Shown here: positions 7,710 to 15,719 of the stretch, in pieces
Layout of the letters: the number at the start of each line of letters is the position of its first letter
How positions within the stretch are numbered: the stretch's first letter is position 1
DNA from: Pseudomonas paraeruginosa PA7
GTDB lineage: Bacteria; Pseudomonadota; Gammaproteobacteria; Pseudomonadales; Pseudomonadaceae
Direction of reading: 5' to 3'
Assembly: GCF_000017205.1 (NCBI RefSeq)
Contig: NC_009656.1
Location: forward strand, 4,592,001 to 4,656,000
DNA length: 64,000 nucleotides
Program-made: the position numbers and the translations under genes
The notes under the pieces: model-generated
The model's input: only the letters and a program-made list of their open reading frames with translations
Databases searched by the model: none
Told to the model about the DNA's origin: nothing

Positions 7710-9682
7710 ACCGTCCACGCCTGATCAACCGTACCTCCGCGACACCTTCGACGCTTCTGCAGCGGGCGATCTTCGACGGCTACGACTTCGGCTTGAAGAT
7801 CCCCTACATCGCAGGCAGCAACCGCGCGCTGCTAGAGCTGTCCGGCTTCTTCATCAGCGCCCGGGAGCATCCGTTGCACCGCTACTGGCGGGTCCCCAAA
7901 GGCAAGCTGCTCCCTGAACTGGACACTCTGTACAACCGTCTCGCCGAGCTCGCTGGAGGCCTTCACTCCCAGTCCTGGCGGGAGTTCAGCTCCTTGGTCG
8001 AATCCGCGCAGGCCTCGCTTGACCGACAGGCCTTCACCTGGGGGATGCTGCTGCGCATCGCGCCCCTGGCCGAGGGCGGCGTCCTACTGTCAGGCGAGTT
8101 CCATCCTGGTGTGGTGGCGGTGGCTCGGCGGATGCGCGGGGTGTTCCTGCGCCCATCGAGTTCCTGGCGCATCGACACCACTCCCGAGCTGCTTCGAAGC
8201 AACCTGATTCTGGAGCTTGGCCTCGCCGAGGAACAATTCGAGATTCTGGATACTGTCCAGGAGCTGCTCAGCGACGGCAGCTTCGCGCCGTCGACCGAGC
8301 TGCCCAGCATGAGCATCGGCGGTCCACAGCAGGAACCGGCAGCGCCATCCCTGGAGGACGAGTCAGCCTCTGACATCTACCTCGCCGCGGTGCCGGAGAT
8401 CGAGCGTACCGAGTACAGCTCGGCTGATATCGAGGCGGCGCTCCAGGGCTACTCACTACTGGCCCACCAGCCTGACGGCATCGCTCATCTGCTGCAGAGG
8501 ACCAGCGCCTTACTGGCCGACGACATGGGACTGGGCAAGACCCGCCAGGCGGTCATCGCCGCTTCGATCCGCGCGGCGGGCAAACCAATTCTGGTCATCA
8601 CCCTGGCCACCCTGCTGATCAATTGGCAGCGGGAGATCCAGGAGGTCTATCCCTCGGCCACCGTGGCCATCCAGCAGGACACCCCAGAGGCGCAGTGGAT
8701 ACTCGTTAACTACGAGCAGTTGAGCCCCCTCGTCGCCAACGCTTCGCGCTTCGCCGTGATGGTCATCGACGAGGCGCAGCGGATGAAGGAACCGACGGCG
8801 CAATGCACGCGGCACGGTTTCGACATTGCCGCCCAAGTGCCGAACCGCTACCTGCTTACCGGCACGCCGGTGCTCAACCGCGAGACCGAGCTGCACACCC
8901 TGCTGCGCCTCTCGGGCCACCCCATCGGCCAACTGCCGCTGAAAGAGTTCTGCGACCGTTTCGCCGGCAACCCGGAGTTCCGCCAGAGTCTGCGGGCGGA
9001 GCTGGGTGACTGGATGCTGCGCAGGCGCAAAGATGTGCTGCCCAGCCTCAAGGGCAAGCAGCGGCAGTTGCTGAAGGTGGCCCTCTCCACCGAGGAACGC
9101 CAGCAATACGACGTGCTGCGTCTCGAGGACCGACCGGTCTTCGCGCGACTCGGCGCGCTGCGGCGTTACCTGGAAACGGTGAAGGTTCGCGTGGCGATGG
9201 ACCTGTTGAGCGAGCTCGACGCCGAGGACAAGGTGATCCTGTTCTGCGAGTTCAAGCCGACCGTGGCTGCGCTGAAAGAACTCTGCGAGCAGGCCGGGCA
9301 CGGCTGCGTCACGCTGGTGGGCAATGACTCGCTCACCAAGCGGCAGAAAGCGATCGATCGCTTCCAGCAGGATCCCGACTGCCGGGTGTTCATCTGCACC
9401 ACGGCGGCCGCCGGGACGGGCAACAACCTCACTGCGGCGAACTACGTGTTTTTCCTCGGTCTGCCCTGGACTCCCGGTCAGCAGGAACAAGCCGAGGACC
9501 GCGCGTACCGCAACGGCCAGCTCCGCATGGTGGTGGTGAAGATCCCACTGGTCGAGGGCACGATCGACGAGCAGCTGTGGCAACTGCTCAACGCGAAACG
9601 CCAGGTAGCCCAGGACCTCATCGAGCCAGAGCAGGTTGACGGAAACCGTGCGCTTTTGGCCGCAAGCCTTGCCGAACGCTGA
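7706..9682 (+). CDS. SNF2-like superfamily II helicase
   Basis: The 658-residue protein has a helicase core starting near residue 250: Walker A DDMGLGKT (Gly275-Lys278-Thr279), Walker B VIDEAQ (Asp355-Glu356), motif III LTGTP, and a second RecA-like domain with motif V (FICTTAAAGTGNNLTAANYV) and motif VI near EDRAYRNGQ. This is the SNF2/RapA type of ATP-driven DNA or protein-DNA translocase. The N-terminal 250 residues are not recognised. It begins inside the stop codon of the PcfJ-like gene, a coupling that suggests a two-part machine. The acceptor substrate is unknown. Confidence 0.85.
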   Translation: MNRPRLINRTSATPSTLLQRAIFDGYDFGLKIPYIAGSNRALLELSGFFISAREHPLHRYWRVPKGKLLPELDTLYNRLAELAGGLHSQSWREFSSLVESAQASLDRQAFTWGMLLRIAPLAEGGVLLSGEFHPGVVAVARRMRGVFLRPSSSWRIDTTPELLRSNLILELGLAEEQFEILDTVQELLSDGSFAPSTELPSMSIGGPQQEPAAPSLEDESASDIYLAAVPEIERTEYSSADIEAALQGYSLLAHQPDGIAHLLQRTSALLADDMGLGKTRQAVIAASIRAAGKPILVITLATLLINWQREIQEVYPSATVAIQQDTPEAQWILVNYEQLSPLVANASRFAVMVIDEAQRMKEPTAQCTRHGFDIAAQVPNRYLLTGTPVLNRETELHTLLRLSGHPIGQLPLKEFCDRFAGNPEFRQSLRAELGDWMLRRRKDVLPSLKGKQRQLLKVALSTEERQQYDVLRLEDRPVFARLGALRRYLETVKVRVAMDLLSELDAEDKVILFCEFKPTVAALKELCEQAGHGCVTLVGNDSLTKRQKAIDRFQQDPDCRVFICTTAAAGTGNNLTAANYVFFLGLPWTPGQQEQAEDRAYRNGQLRMVVVKIPLVEGTIDEQLWQLLNAKRQVAQDLIEPEQVDGNRALLAASLAER

Positions 9683-9720
9683 TTACTCGGGTTGAACCAG
9701 CCGCTGATCGACACAGTAAG

Positions 9721-9786
9721 AAAACTACTCTCACCAACCGAGCACTTCCTGCTGCAACACGGAGGAGCAGGAAGCAAGCTCGATCA
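9721..9786 (+). promoter_or_regulatory. weak copy of the transfer-operon element (copy A)
   Basis: AAAACTAC followed by CACCAACCGAGCACTTCC and TGCTG resembles the element seen before the conjugation operons (10934, 34247, 44414, 54863, 63597), but the spacing from the A-run to GAGCACTT is about one base off and the core differs. TTCCTGC (9745) pairs with GCAGGAA 14 bases later. It lies 84 bases upstream of the gene at 9823. A degenerate relative is the most that can be claimed. Confidence 0.4.
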
Positions 9787-9822
9787 CAACGACACGACTG
9801 TTCAGCAGGAGATGCCCCCAAA

Positions 9823-10167
9823 ATGAGATTCGAGCAGCCCTCACCGACTATCGACTACAGGAGAAATATGGTGCTGCAAGCGTTGCTGAAGATCGAGGCG
9901 CTCTACGAGCTCGCACATGCCGCCTCTCCAGAGCTGCTAGCGAACATTAAGGAAACGCTGGCCGACCCAGATAGACTTTGCGAAATGGCGACAGCAATCG
10001 CCTTATATTACCTTCACCGGGAACCTACAGTTCCAGCGCTATACATAGAACTCGTCGAGGATGAAGTTGCACGCTACCCCTTCACCTATGACGAGATAGA
10101 GTCAGTGATGGATTCAAAGATTAGGGAAGTCCTATTCCCTAGGTATGAGCGATACCACGATACATGA
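9823..10167 (+). CDS. unknown 114-residue protein
   Basis: The protein is mostly helical, soluble and acidic, with no recognised motif. Two starts are possible: ATG 9823 (AGGAG 11 bases upstream) and ATG 9868 (AGGAG 4 bases upstream), giving 114 or 99 residues; the second has the better-placed ribosome binding site. The codon use is slightly more AT-rich than its neighbours, and the gene stands alone between the helicase and a reverse-strand toxin-antitoxin pair, so it may be accessory. Confidence 0.5.
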   Translation: MRFEQPSPTIDYRRNMVLQALLKIEALYELAHAASPELLANIKETLADPDRLCEMATAIALYYLHREPTVPALYIELVEDEVARYPFTYDEIESVMDSKIREVLFPRYERYHDT

Positions 10168-10237
10168 GTGAGCCCAGCAACTCGATTCACCAGTGATAGC
10201 CAAGGATCGGGAGAGAGAACTCTAACTGGACGAGTTC

Positions 10238-10528
10238 TCACTGAGCATGCGGGCGGGCGGTCAGATCAACTCCCAGAGCTCGCATTACTGCCAGCATGGT
10301 TTTCAATGTAGGGTTCCCGCGCTCACTAAACGATTTGTAAAGCTGCTCCCTGGCCAAACCCGTTTCCTTGGCCAACTCCGTCATCCCCTTGGCGCGGGCC
10401 ACGACTCCCATAGCCTTAGCGATATAGGCGGTGTCTCCAGTATCCAAAGCGTCTGCGATGAACAGAGCCATGGCCTCCGGGCTATCCAGCGCTTGCGCGG
10501 GGTCATAATCATAAATTTGCTCGGTCAT
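10238..10528 (-). CDS. antidote of a RelE/HigB-like toxin-antitoxin pair
   Basis: The 96-residue protein (start chosen at the ATG that overlaps the toxin stop as ATGA) resembles the addiction-module antidote family TIGR02684: an N-terminal acidic segment, then a Cro-like helix-turn-helix (about residues 45-90, MTELAKETGLAREQLYKSFS and LKTMLAVMRALGV). It would neutralise the toxin encoded just upstream and repress the operon. The toxin-first order is the usual one for this family. Confidence 0.82.
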   Translation of the reverse strand: MTEQIYDYDPAQALDSPEAMALFIADALDTGDTAYIAKAMGVVARAKGMTELAKETGLAREQLYKSFSERGNPTLKTMLAVMRALGVDLTARPHAQ

Positions 10529-10824
10529 TGCGGCCTCCACTCATTTGCCAGGCGTTTCGCCATTTCTATATCCCTGGCCTGGCTGCTCTTGTCTCCACCA
10601 CATAGCAGGATGACGATTTCCGTCCCGCGCTGCTGGAAGTACACCCGATAGCCTGGGCCATAGTGAATCCTCAACTCGCTCACACCCTGGCCGACTGGTG
10701 ACACATCGCCGGGTAGTCCATTCGCCAATCGGAAGATACGGGCGGCGATCACGGCCTTTGCCCGCCGATCCTTTAGCTTGCTTTCCCATGCCATGAAAGT
10801 GGCGGTTTGTTTGACTTCAACCAT
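10525..10824 (-). CDS. RelE/ParE-superfamily toxin (addiction module killer)
   Basis: The 99-residue protein matches the addiction-module killer family TIGR02683 in length and pattern: FMAWESKLKDRRAKAVIAAR, then LRIHYGPGYRVYFQQRG and ILLCGGDKSSQARDIEMAK. Members are RelE-fold toxins that probably cleave mRNA at the ribosome. It is the first gene of a two-gene reverse-strand operon with its antidote and helps keep the element in the population. An 18-bp palindrome lies just upstream of the start (10833-10850). Confidence 0.85.
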   Translation of the reverse strand: MVEVKQTATFMAWESKLKDRRAKAVIAARIFRLANGLPGDVSPVGQGVSELRIHYGPGYRVYFQQRGTEIVILLCGGDKSSQARDIEMAKRLANEWRPQ

Positions 10825-10832
10825 GGATCAAC

Positions 10833-10850
10833 TGTGACTTATAAATCACA
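10833..10850. promoter_or_regulatory. palindromic operator before the toxin-antitoxin operon
   Basis: TGTGACTTATAAATCACA is an almost perfect palindrome (one mismatched pair) that begins 9 bases upstream of the toxin start codon. Its position and symmetry fit a binding site for the antidote's helix-turn-helix, so the operon is probably autorepressed. Confidence 0.6.
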
Positions 10851-10933
10851 AACAGTCAATCGCTCGCAGCCTTAGCACACGCTTTGTTCCAAATTCTGTT
10901 GGCTCCCCTTGAAGCACAATCCTTCGGATAGGC

Positions 10934-10980
10934 AAAATAAATCCCCTCCCCTGTTGCCGAGTATTTCCTGCTGAAGCATG
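10934..10980 (+). promoter_or_regulatory. transfer-operon element, copy B, before pilL
   Basis: The element reads AAAT, 16 bases, then GAGTATTTCCTGCTG; the G of GAG is at 10959, 67 bases before pilL ATG 11026. The same spacing and core occur before the operons at 34339 and 44509, and in weaker form before 54958 and 63692. An ATGGC/GCCAT hairpin follows. It is probably the promoter or activator site of the pilus operon. Confidence 0.7.
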
Positions 10981-11025
10981 GCGATTGGCCTGCCATTGTG
11001 TGCCCCATCATCAAAGGGGGCCTCA

Positions 11026-12150
11026 ATGACCAGGCAGTTGACCACTCTCACGCTGTGCCTGCTGCTCGCCAGCTGCACGACCCACAAGGCTGAGCCGGCC
11101 AGGCCCGCCTTCGACAGCAGCCGCAATCCAGACCTGCTCTCCCCGGACCTGTACCCGAATGGCGTACAACCGGAGAAGGAGCCCGTCGTGCGCTACGGGC
11201 GCTACACCCTGGTCAGCACCCAGCCTGATGCCGGTCAACGCGACCTGATGGCCCAGATCATCGACGTAACCATCCCGTCGAGCATGAACCCGAGTGTCAA
11301 GGACGCCATGCAGTACGTGATGAGCCGCTCGGGTTACTCGCTGTGCCCGGCAGAGGCCGGTCATGTGAACATCCTCTACACCCGGCCGCTGCCGGCGGCT
11401 CAGTACAAGCTCGGCCCGATGACCCTGCGCAACACCCTCCAGGTCCTCTCCGGCCCTGCCTGGCAGGTGAAGGTCGACGAGGTCGCGCGGCAGGTCTGCT
11501 TCGTGCTGCGCCCGGGCTATCAACTTCCCCCGGTGCCAAGGCCGAAACCGGTCCAGCAACTGTATGCGAAGCCCGCTGCCCCAACTCCAGCGGCGGTAAC
11601 GCAACCCTCCTCCACGGAAAAAGTCAGCACGCTGGAGTCGCCCGTCGTGGTCGCCTCGGTGCCAACGCCGGCGCCGATCACAACCAGCCCCGCTCCGACC
11701 AAGAAGCCTGAATACACCACTGTGCTCCCCCCAGCCGCACCGGCCAAGGATGGCCACTCCTCTTCTCCTCCCGCGGCTTCGGCACCGATCAAGCTTCCGG
11801 CCTCCGCCGTGAAGTCCACGCCGCCCACTCCGGCCACCGTGGCTTCCACTCCACCGGACAAGGCGCTCCCTTCGGCGGAGCCGAGTCGGCCGCTGACACA
11901 GGCCTGGTCGGCCGAGACGGGATCAACCCTGCGCGACACCTTGGAAGCCTGGGCCAAGCGCGCACGCTGGACCGTCCGCTGGGAGCCGCAGGATCTCAAC
12001 TATCCGATCGAAGCTCCTCTGACCTTCCACGGCTCCTTCGAGGACGCGGTATCCGAGCTGTTCCCGCTGTATGACGCTGCCGAACGGCCCTTCCTGGTGA
12101 ACGCCAGCCGGCCGCAGTCCCTGATCATCATCAAGGAGCGCAAGAACTGA
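11026..12150 (+). CDS. pilL: PilL-type conjugative pilus lipoprotein
   Basis: This 374-residue protein is a predicted lipoprotein: signal peptide with lipobox LLASC at about residues 14-18, then a globular region (about 50-170) like the PilL/TIGR03748 domain (VVRYGRYTLVST, YVMSRSGYSL), a long Pro/Ala/Thr-rich linker (about 175-290), and a C-terminal domain with WSAETGSTLRDTLEAWAKRA that resembles TcpQ/PilL-type secretin-assisting domains. It opens the type IVB pilus operon and probably supports the secretin PilN at the outer membrane. ATG 11026 follows AAAGGGGG; the stop overlaps the start of pilN. Confidence 0.8.
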   Translation: MTRQLTTLTLCLLLASCTTHKAEPARPAFDSSRNPDLLSPDLYPNGVQPEKEPVVRYGRYTLVSTQPDAGQRDLMAQIIDVTIPSSMNPSVKDAMQYVMSRSGYSLCPAEAGHVNILYTRPLPAAQYKLGPMTLRNTLQVLSGPAWQVKVDEVARQVCFVLRPGYQLPPVPRPKPVQQLYAKPAAPTPAAVTQPSSTEKVSTLESPVVVASVPTPAPITTSPAPTKKPEYTTVLPPAAPAKDGHSSSPPAASAPIKLPASAVKSTPPTPATVASTPPDKALPSAEPSRPLTQAWSAETGSTLRDTLEAWAKRARWTVRWEPQDLNYPIEAPLTFHGSFEDAVSELFPLYDAAERPFLVNASRPQSLIIIKERKN

Positions 12151-13859
12151 TGCGTGCCCCCCTGAAGAACCTCTTGCCTTGCCTCCTGATCCCCGCGCTG
12201 GCCAGTTGCTCGGTCGCACGGGTGAACGAGTCGGCGGATCGTGTCGAAGCTACGGCAGATTCCGCGTCGACGATCGCAGCACAGATGCGCAACACCCGAC
12301 CGGATCGCCGCGATACGGTGGTGTTCTCCGACAAACCCTGGGTCAGCACGAAGCCCCTGAGCGTTTCGCACACCTTGTCCAGTGACTGCATCGTGACGTG
12401 GCGCCCTGCAGGCGCAGCGTCGCTGCAGGAGGCCGCCCAGGAAGTCATCAACCAATGCCACCTGGCGGTCAGTATCACGCCCGACGCGCTGAACCCGGCC
12501 GCTTTTGCCCTGCAACCTCAGCAGCGCGCGAGCAACGCCCCGCCGCCCATCCAAGGCGGCCAGGACATGGCCACCATGCTGTTTCCTGCCTCCGTCGCCA
12601 ACGGCATGTCCCTAGGTGCCGGCGGCAGCATGGGATCGAGCTTCGGGTCCTACGGCCCGCGGTCGCTGTACAACATCAAATGGAACGGCAAGGTCAGCGG
12701 GTTCCTCGATCTCATCGCCGCCCGCGCCGGCGTGTCCTGGCGCTACAACCCAACCGAGAAACGGGTCGAGTTCTACTACCTGGACACTCGGACCTTCCGC
12801 ATCTACGCCTTCGACGACGTCAACACGGTGGACTCCACCGTGCGTTCCGGTATGACGACGGCCGCCGGCATCAGCGGGGACGGCTCCGGATCCACTGGAC
12901 AGAATGGCAGCTCCGGCATCAGCGGCGACTCCGGCAGCAAGCAGACCACCAGCTCCGAGCTGAAGACCTCGATCCTCAGCGACATAGAGAACAGCATCAA
13001 CTCGATGCTGACGCCGAGCATGGGACGCATGTCGCTGTCGCGTGCCACGGGCACCCTGACCGTCACCGACCGACCAGAGGTCCTCAACCGCGTCCAGCAG
13101 TTGGTCAACCGGGAGAACGAGAGCATCACCAAGCAGGTGCTGCTGAACGTCAACGTGCTCTCGGTCGCCCTGACCGACAAGGATCAACTGGGGATCGACT
13201 GGAACCTGGTCTACAAGTCGCTCAACAACAAGTGGGGCATCGGCCTGAAGAACACCATGCCAGGCATCGATCAAAGCGCGATCTCCGGCTCCGTGAGCAT
13301 CCTGGATACCGCCAACAGTGCCTGGGCAGGATCCAAGGCCATGGTCCAGGCGCTGGCCCAGCAGGGTCGCGTCTCGACCGTCCGCTCCCCGTCCGTGACC
13401 ACGCTCAACCTCCAGTCGGCGCCGATCCAGATCGGCCGCTACGACAGCTACCTGGCCTCCAGCCAGATCTCCAACGTCGCCCAGGTCGGCAGTACCACCT
13501 CGCTGATCCCGGGCGCCGTGACCAGCGGCTACAACATGAGCCTGCTGCCGTTCGTGATGGAAAGCGGCGAGATGCTGCTGAAGATCAACATCAACATGAC
13601 CTCCAGACCGACGTTCGAAATGCAGACCAGCGGGGACTCCAAAGCCCAGTTCCCGAGCTACGACATACAACTGTTCGACCAGAAGGTACGCCTGCGCAGC
13701 GGCGAGACCTTGGTGCTCTCCGGCTTCGACCAGACCACCGAGGATACCAACAAGGTCGGCACCGGCGACGCCGGATTCTTCGGCCTTGGCGGCGGGCTGA
13801 CCCGCAATACCAAACGCGAGGTCATCGTGGTGCTGATCACCCCCGTCGTGCTGGGCTGA
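12150..13859 (+). CDS. pilN: type IVB pilus secretin PilN
   Basis: The 569-residue protein is a lipoprotein secretin (lipobox LASC near residue 20). The N-terminal half has the PilN-type periplasmic domains, a Gly/Ser-rich loop near residues 245-270, and the C-terminal half holds the secretin domain (QALAQQGRVSTVRSPSVTTL, then LRSGETLVLSGFDQ). It forms the outer-membrane ring through which the conjugative pilus is extruded. Length and order after PilL fit PAPI-1/R64-type pilus clusters. Confidence 0.88.
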   Translation: MRAPLKNLLPCLLIPALASCSVARVNESADRVEATADSASTIAAQMRNTRPDRRDTVVFSDKPWVSTKPLSVSHTLSSDCIVTWRPAGAASLQEAAQEVINQCHLAVSITPDALNPAAFALQPQQRASNAPPPIQGGQDMATMLFPASVANGMSLGAGGSMGSSFGSYGPRSLYNIKWNGKVSGFLDLIAARAGVSWRYNPTEKRVEFYYLDTRTFRIYAFDDVNTVDSTVRSGMTTAAGISGDGSGSTGQNGSSGISGDSGSKQTTSSELKTSILSDIENSINSMLTPSMGRMSLSRATGTLTVTDRPEVLNRVQQLVNRENESITKQVLLNVNVLSVALTDKDQLGIDWNLVYKSLNNKWGIGLKNTMPGIDQSAISGSVSILDTANSAWAGSKAMVQALAQQGRVSTVRSPSVTTLNLQSAPIQIGRYDSYLASSQISNVAQVGSTTSLIPGAVTSGYNMSLLPFVMESGEMLLKININMTSRPTFEMQTSGDSKAQFPSYDIQLFDQKVRLRSGETLVLSGFDQTTEDTNKVGTGDAGFFGLGGGLTRNTKREVIVVLITPVVLG

Positions 13860-13862
13860 ACC

Positions 13863-15188
13863 ATGGAGAAGCCTGACATCGGTAGCCGTGGACCAGACGT
13901 CTCGATCCTGAGCTACCACGGCAACAAGTTCGTCAGCGGCCTGTTCTGGCGGCCGCTATCCAGCCAGCGGCAGTACATGAAGGAAGCGCGCAAGCTGGGC
14001 AAGGAAGAGCATCTGGACATCGTTGCCATCCGCCATTCGCCGACAGTGATCCAGGCCGGCTTCGTTTCGAAGTCGCAAGGCGCAGTCAAGGGCATGTACT
14101 CCCTGGCCTCGGCGCTTTCAGGCCAGTTCGAAGGCGACTTCCTGGCCTGCTGGAAGGTCGACGAGGACCGCTACGCACTGGTCGCCACGCTCGATGGTGC
14201 GATCGTCCCCGGCCAGGACCTGGTCACTACCTTCGACGAAGCCAGGGACCGGATCAGGAAGCTCTCTACGCGCGGCGTGCTTCGAAACGCACAGGTCTTC
14301 GTTCCCGAAGGATTCGATTTCCCCGTCAAGGACTTCGACATCGAGGAACTGCTCGCGCCGAAGCGCCTGCGGCGCGACTACCGCCTCCGGCAACTCACCT
14401 TCGGCTTGTCCGCCAGGGAGTGGACGGCAGTGGCCCTGCTCGGTTGCTTGGTAGGCGGGTCGCTAACCGCCTACTACCTATGGAATGCCCACCAGCAAGA
14501 GCTCGCCAGACAAGCCGCGCTCCTCGAGGAGCAGAGGCGCCTCGCCGAGCTGGCCGAGAAGAACGCCCAGGCCAAGCAGCCGCTGGACCTGGCTTCATTG
14601 CAGAAGCCTTGGACGCTCATGCCTGACCTCGAGGACATGCTACGCGCCTGTAGCAAGGCAACGGGGGTACTGTCGCTGTCGATCCAGGGCTGGCTCTTCG
14701 AATCCAGCAAGTGCGACGGCAGGGTCCTGGTCGCCACCTACCACCGTACCGGCAACAGCACGGCAGCCGACCTGACAGCGGCCAGCCAGCACCTGTTCGC
14801 TGACCGCCCCGCCTTCGTCATCGACAACGGCAACACCGCGGCCCTGAAGGTCGACCTGAAAGTCGCCATCGGTAGCGATGAGCCGCTGCAGCCAGCCGAC
14901 GACGCGCTGCAGGCGCTCACCAGCCATCTGTACCGTCAGGGTGTCGAGCCCAAGCTGTCGATCAGCCAGGAGACAACTCCACCCCTTCCTGGCGCGGAAG
15001 CGGCGACGGAGCAGCAAGTGGTGTTGCCCTCCTGGAAGAAATTCACCTTCAGCGCCCAGACCAGGCTCCCGGCAGACCTGACCTTCCAGGGGCTGCCCGC
15101 CGCCGGGGTCCGCATCACCAACCTCGAAACCACGCTCAAGGACAGCCAGTTGGACTGGACTGTCACAGGAGAAATCTATGCGAACTGA
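13863..15188 (+). CDS. pilO: type IVB pilus assembly protein PilO
   Basis: The 441-residue protein has a cytoplasmic N-terminal region (about 1-180), one membrane segment near residues 188-206 (AVALLGCLVGGSLTAYYLW), a charged helical stretch and a periplasmic C-terminal domain. This topology fits PilO of type IVB pili, which links the cytoplasmic ATPase platform with the periplasm and secretin. It starts 3 bases after pilN and overlaps pilP. Confidence 0.8.
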   Translation: MEKPDIGSRGPDVSILSYHGNKFVSGLFWRPLSSQRQYMKEARKLGKEEHLDIVAIRHSPTVIQAGFVSKSQGAVKGMYSLASALSGQFEGDFLACWKVDEDRYALVATLDGAIVPGQDLVTTFDEARDRIRKLSTRGVLRNAQVFVPEGFDFPVKDFDIEELLAPKRLRRDYRLRQLTFGLSAREWTAVALLGCLVGGSLTAYYLWNAHQQELARQAALLEEQRRLAELAEKNAQAKQPLDLASLQKPWTLMPDLEDMLRACSKATGVLSLSIQGWLFESSKCDGRVLVATYHRTGNSTAADLTAASQHLFADRPAFVIDNGNTAALKVDLKVAIGSDEPLQPADDALQALTSHLYRQGVEPKLSISQETTPPLPGAEAATEQQVVLPSWKKFTFSAQTRLPADLTFQGLPAAGVRITNLETTLKDSQLDWTVTGEIYAN

Positions 15189-15711
15189 GCCGATCGGCAT
15201 GGCCGTGGCCGTGCTCTTCCTCCTCGCGTCCGGCCAGGCCTGCGCCGGCACCGTTGGCGAACTGGCGGAGATCCAGGCCCAGGCCATCCTCACCGAGGCC
15301 AAGGTGCGTCTGGCCACGGCGCAGCGGCAACTGGAGGGCAAAGGCGAAACCGGCCAGGTCGTCAGCGCCCAGGGGCAGACGTTCGCCATGCCGGTGCCGG
15401 CGGCGGCGCCGACGATCACGCAGCCGGTTCCGCCAGTGGTGCGGACCATCTACGGCGCCGGCGGCAAGATGACTGCCACATTCTTGTTCCCGGGCGGGTA
15501 CGAGGTGGACGCCGCCAGCGGCGCGGAGCTGCCGGGCAACTACCGCGTCGAGTCGATTTCCCTGGACCAGGTCGTACTCACCGACAAGGACGGCAACCGC
15601 GTGCCCGTGGGCTTCTCCAGCGTTGCCCCGACCCAAGCCGCCTCCTCGGCCCAAGGCGCCTCCGTTCCGCCGGCGCTGCCCGGGGCGGTACCGCAGCCGT
15701 TCATCCAGTAG
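15178..15711 (+). CDS. pilP: type IVB pilus protein PilP
   Basis: The 177-residue protein has a cleavable signal peptide (about residues 1-23, ending ACA-G) and a short periplasmic domain with a coiled region first (LAEIQAQAILTEAKVRLATAQ) and a small beta domain later (VRTIYGAGGKMTATFLFPGG). PilP proteins are periplasmic pilus-assembly factors that probably bridge PilO and the secretin. ATG 15178 overlaps the pilO stop by 11 bases. Confidence 0.8.
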   Translation: MRTEPIGMAVAVLFLLASGQACAGTVGELAEIQAQAILTEAKVRLATAQRQLEGKGETGQVVSAQGQTFAMPVPAAAPTITQPVPPVVRTIYGAGGKMTATFLFPGGYEVDAASGAELPGNYRVESISLDQVVLTDKDGNRVPVGFSSVAPTQAASSAQGASVPPALPGAVPQPFIQ

Positions 15712-15719
15712 GTACCGCC

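Noticed and set aside
8510..9583. Long open frame of 357 codons on the reverse strand, opposite the SNF2-like helicase.
   Set aside because: It is the usual antisense shadow of a GC-rich gene: His/Leu/Arg/Val-rich composition, no ribosome binding site, no domain. The plus-strand gene has all helicase motifs.
12398..13919. Long frames overlapping pilN on both strands (492 codons forward, 435 reverse).
   Set aside because: They are shifted readings of the secretin gene, with Arg/His/Pro- or Gly/Asp/Val-heavy composition and no recognisable domains.
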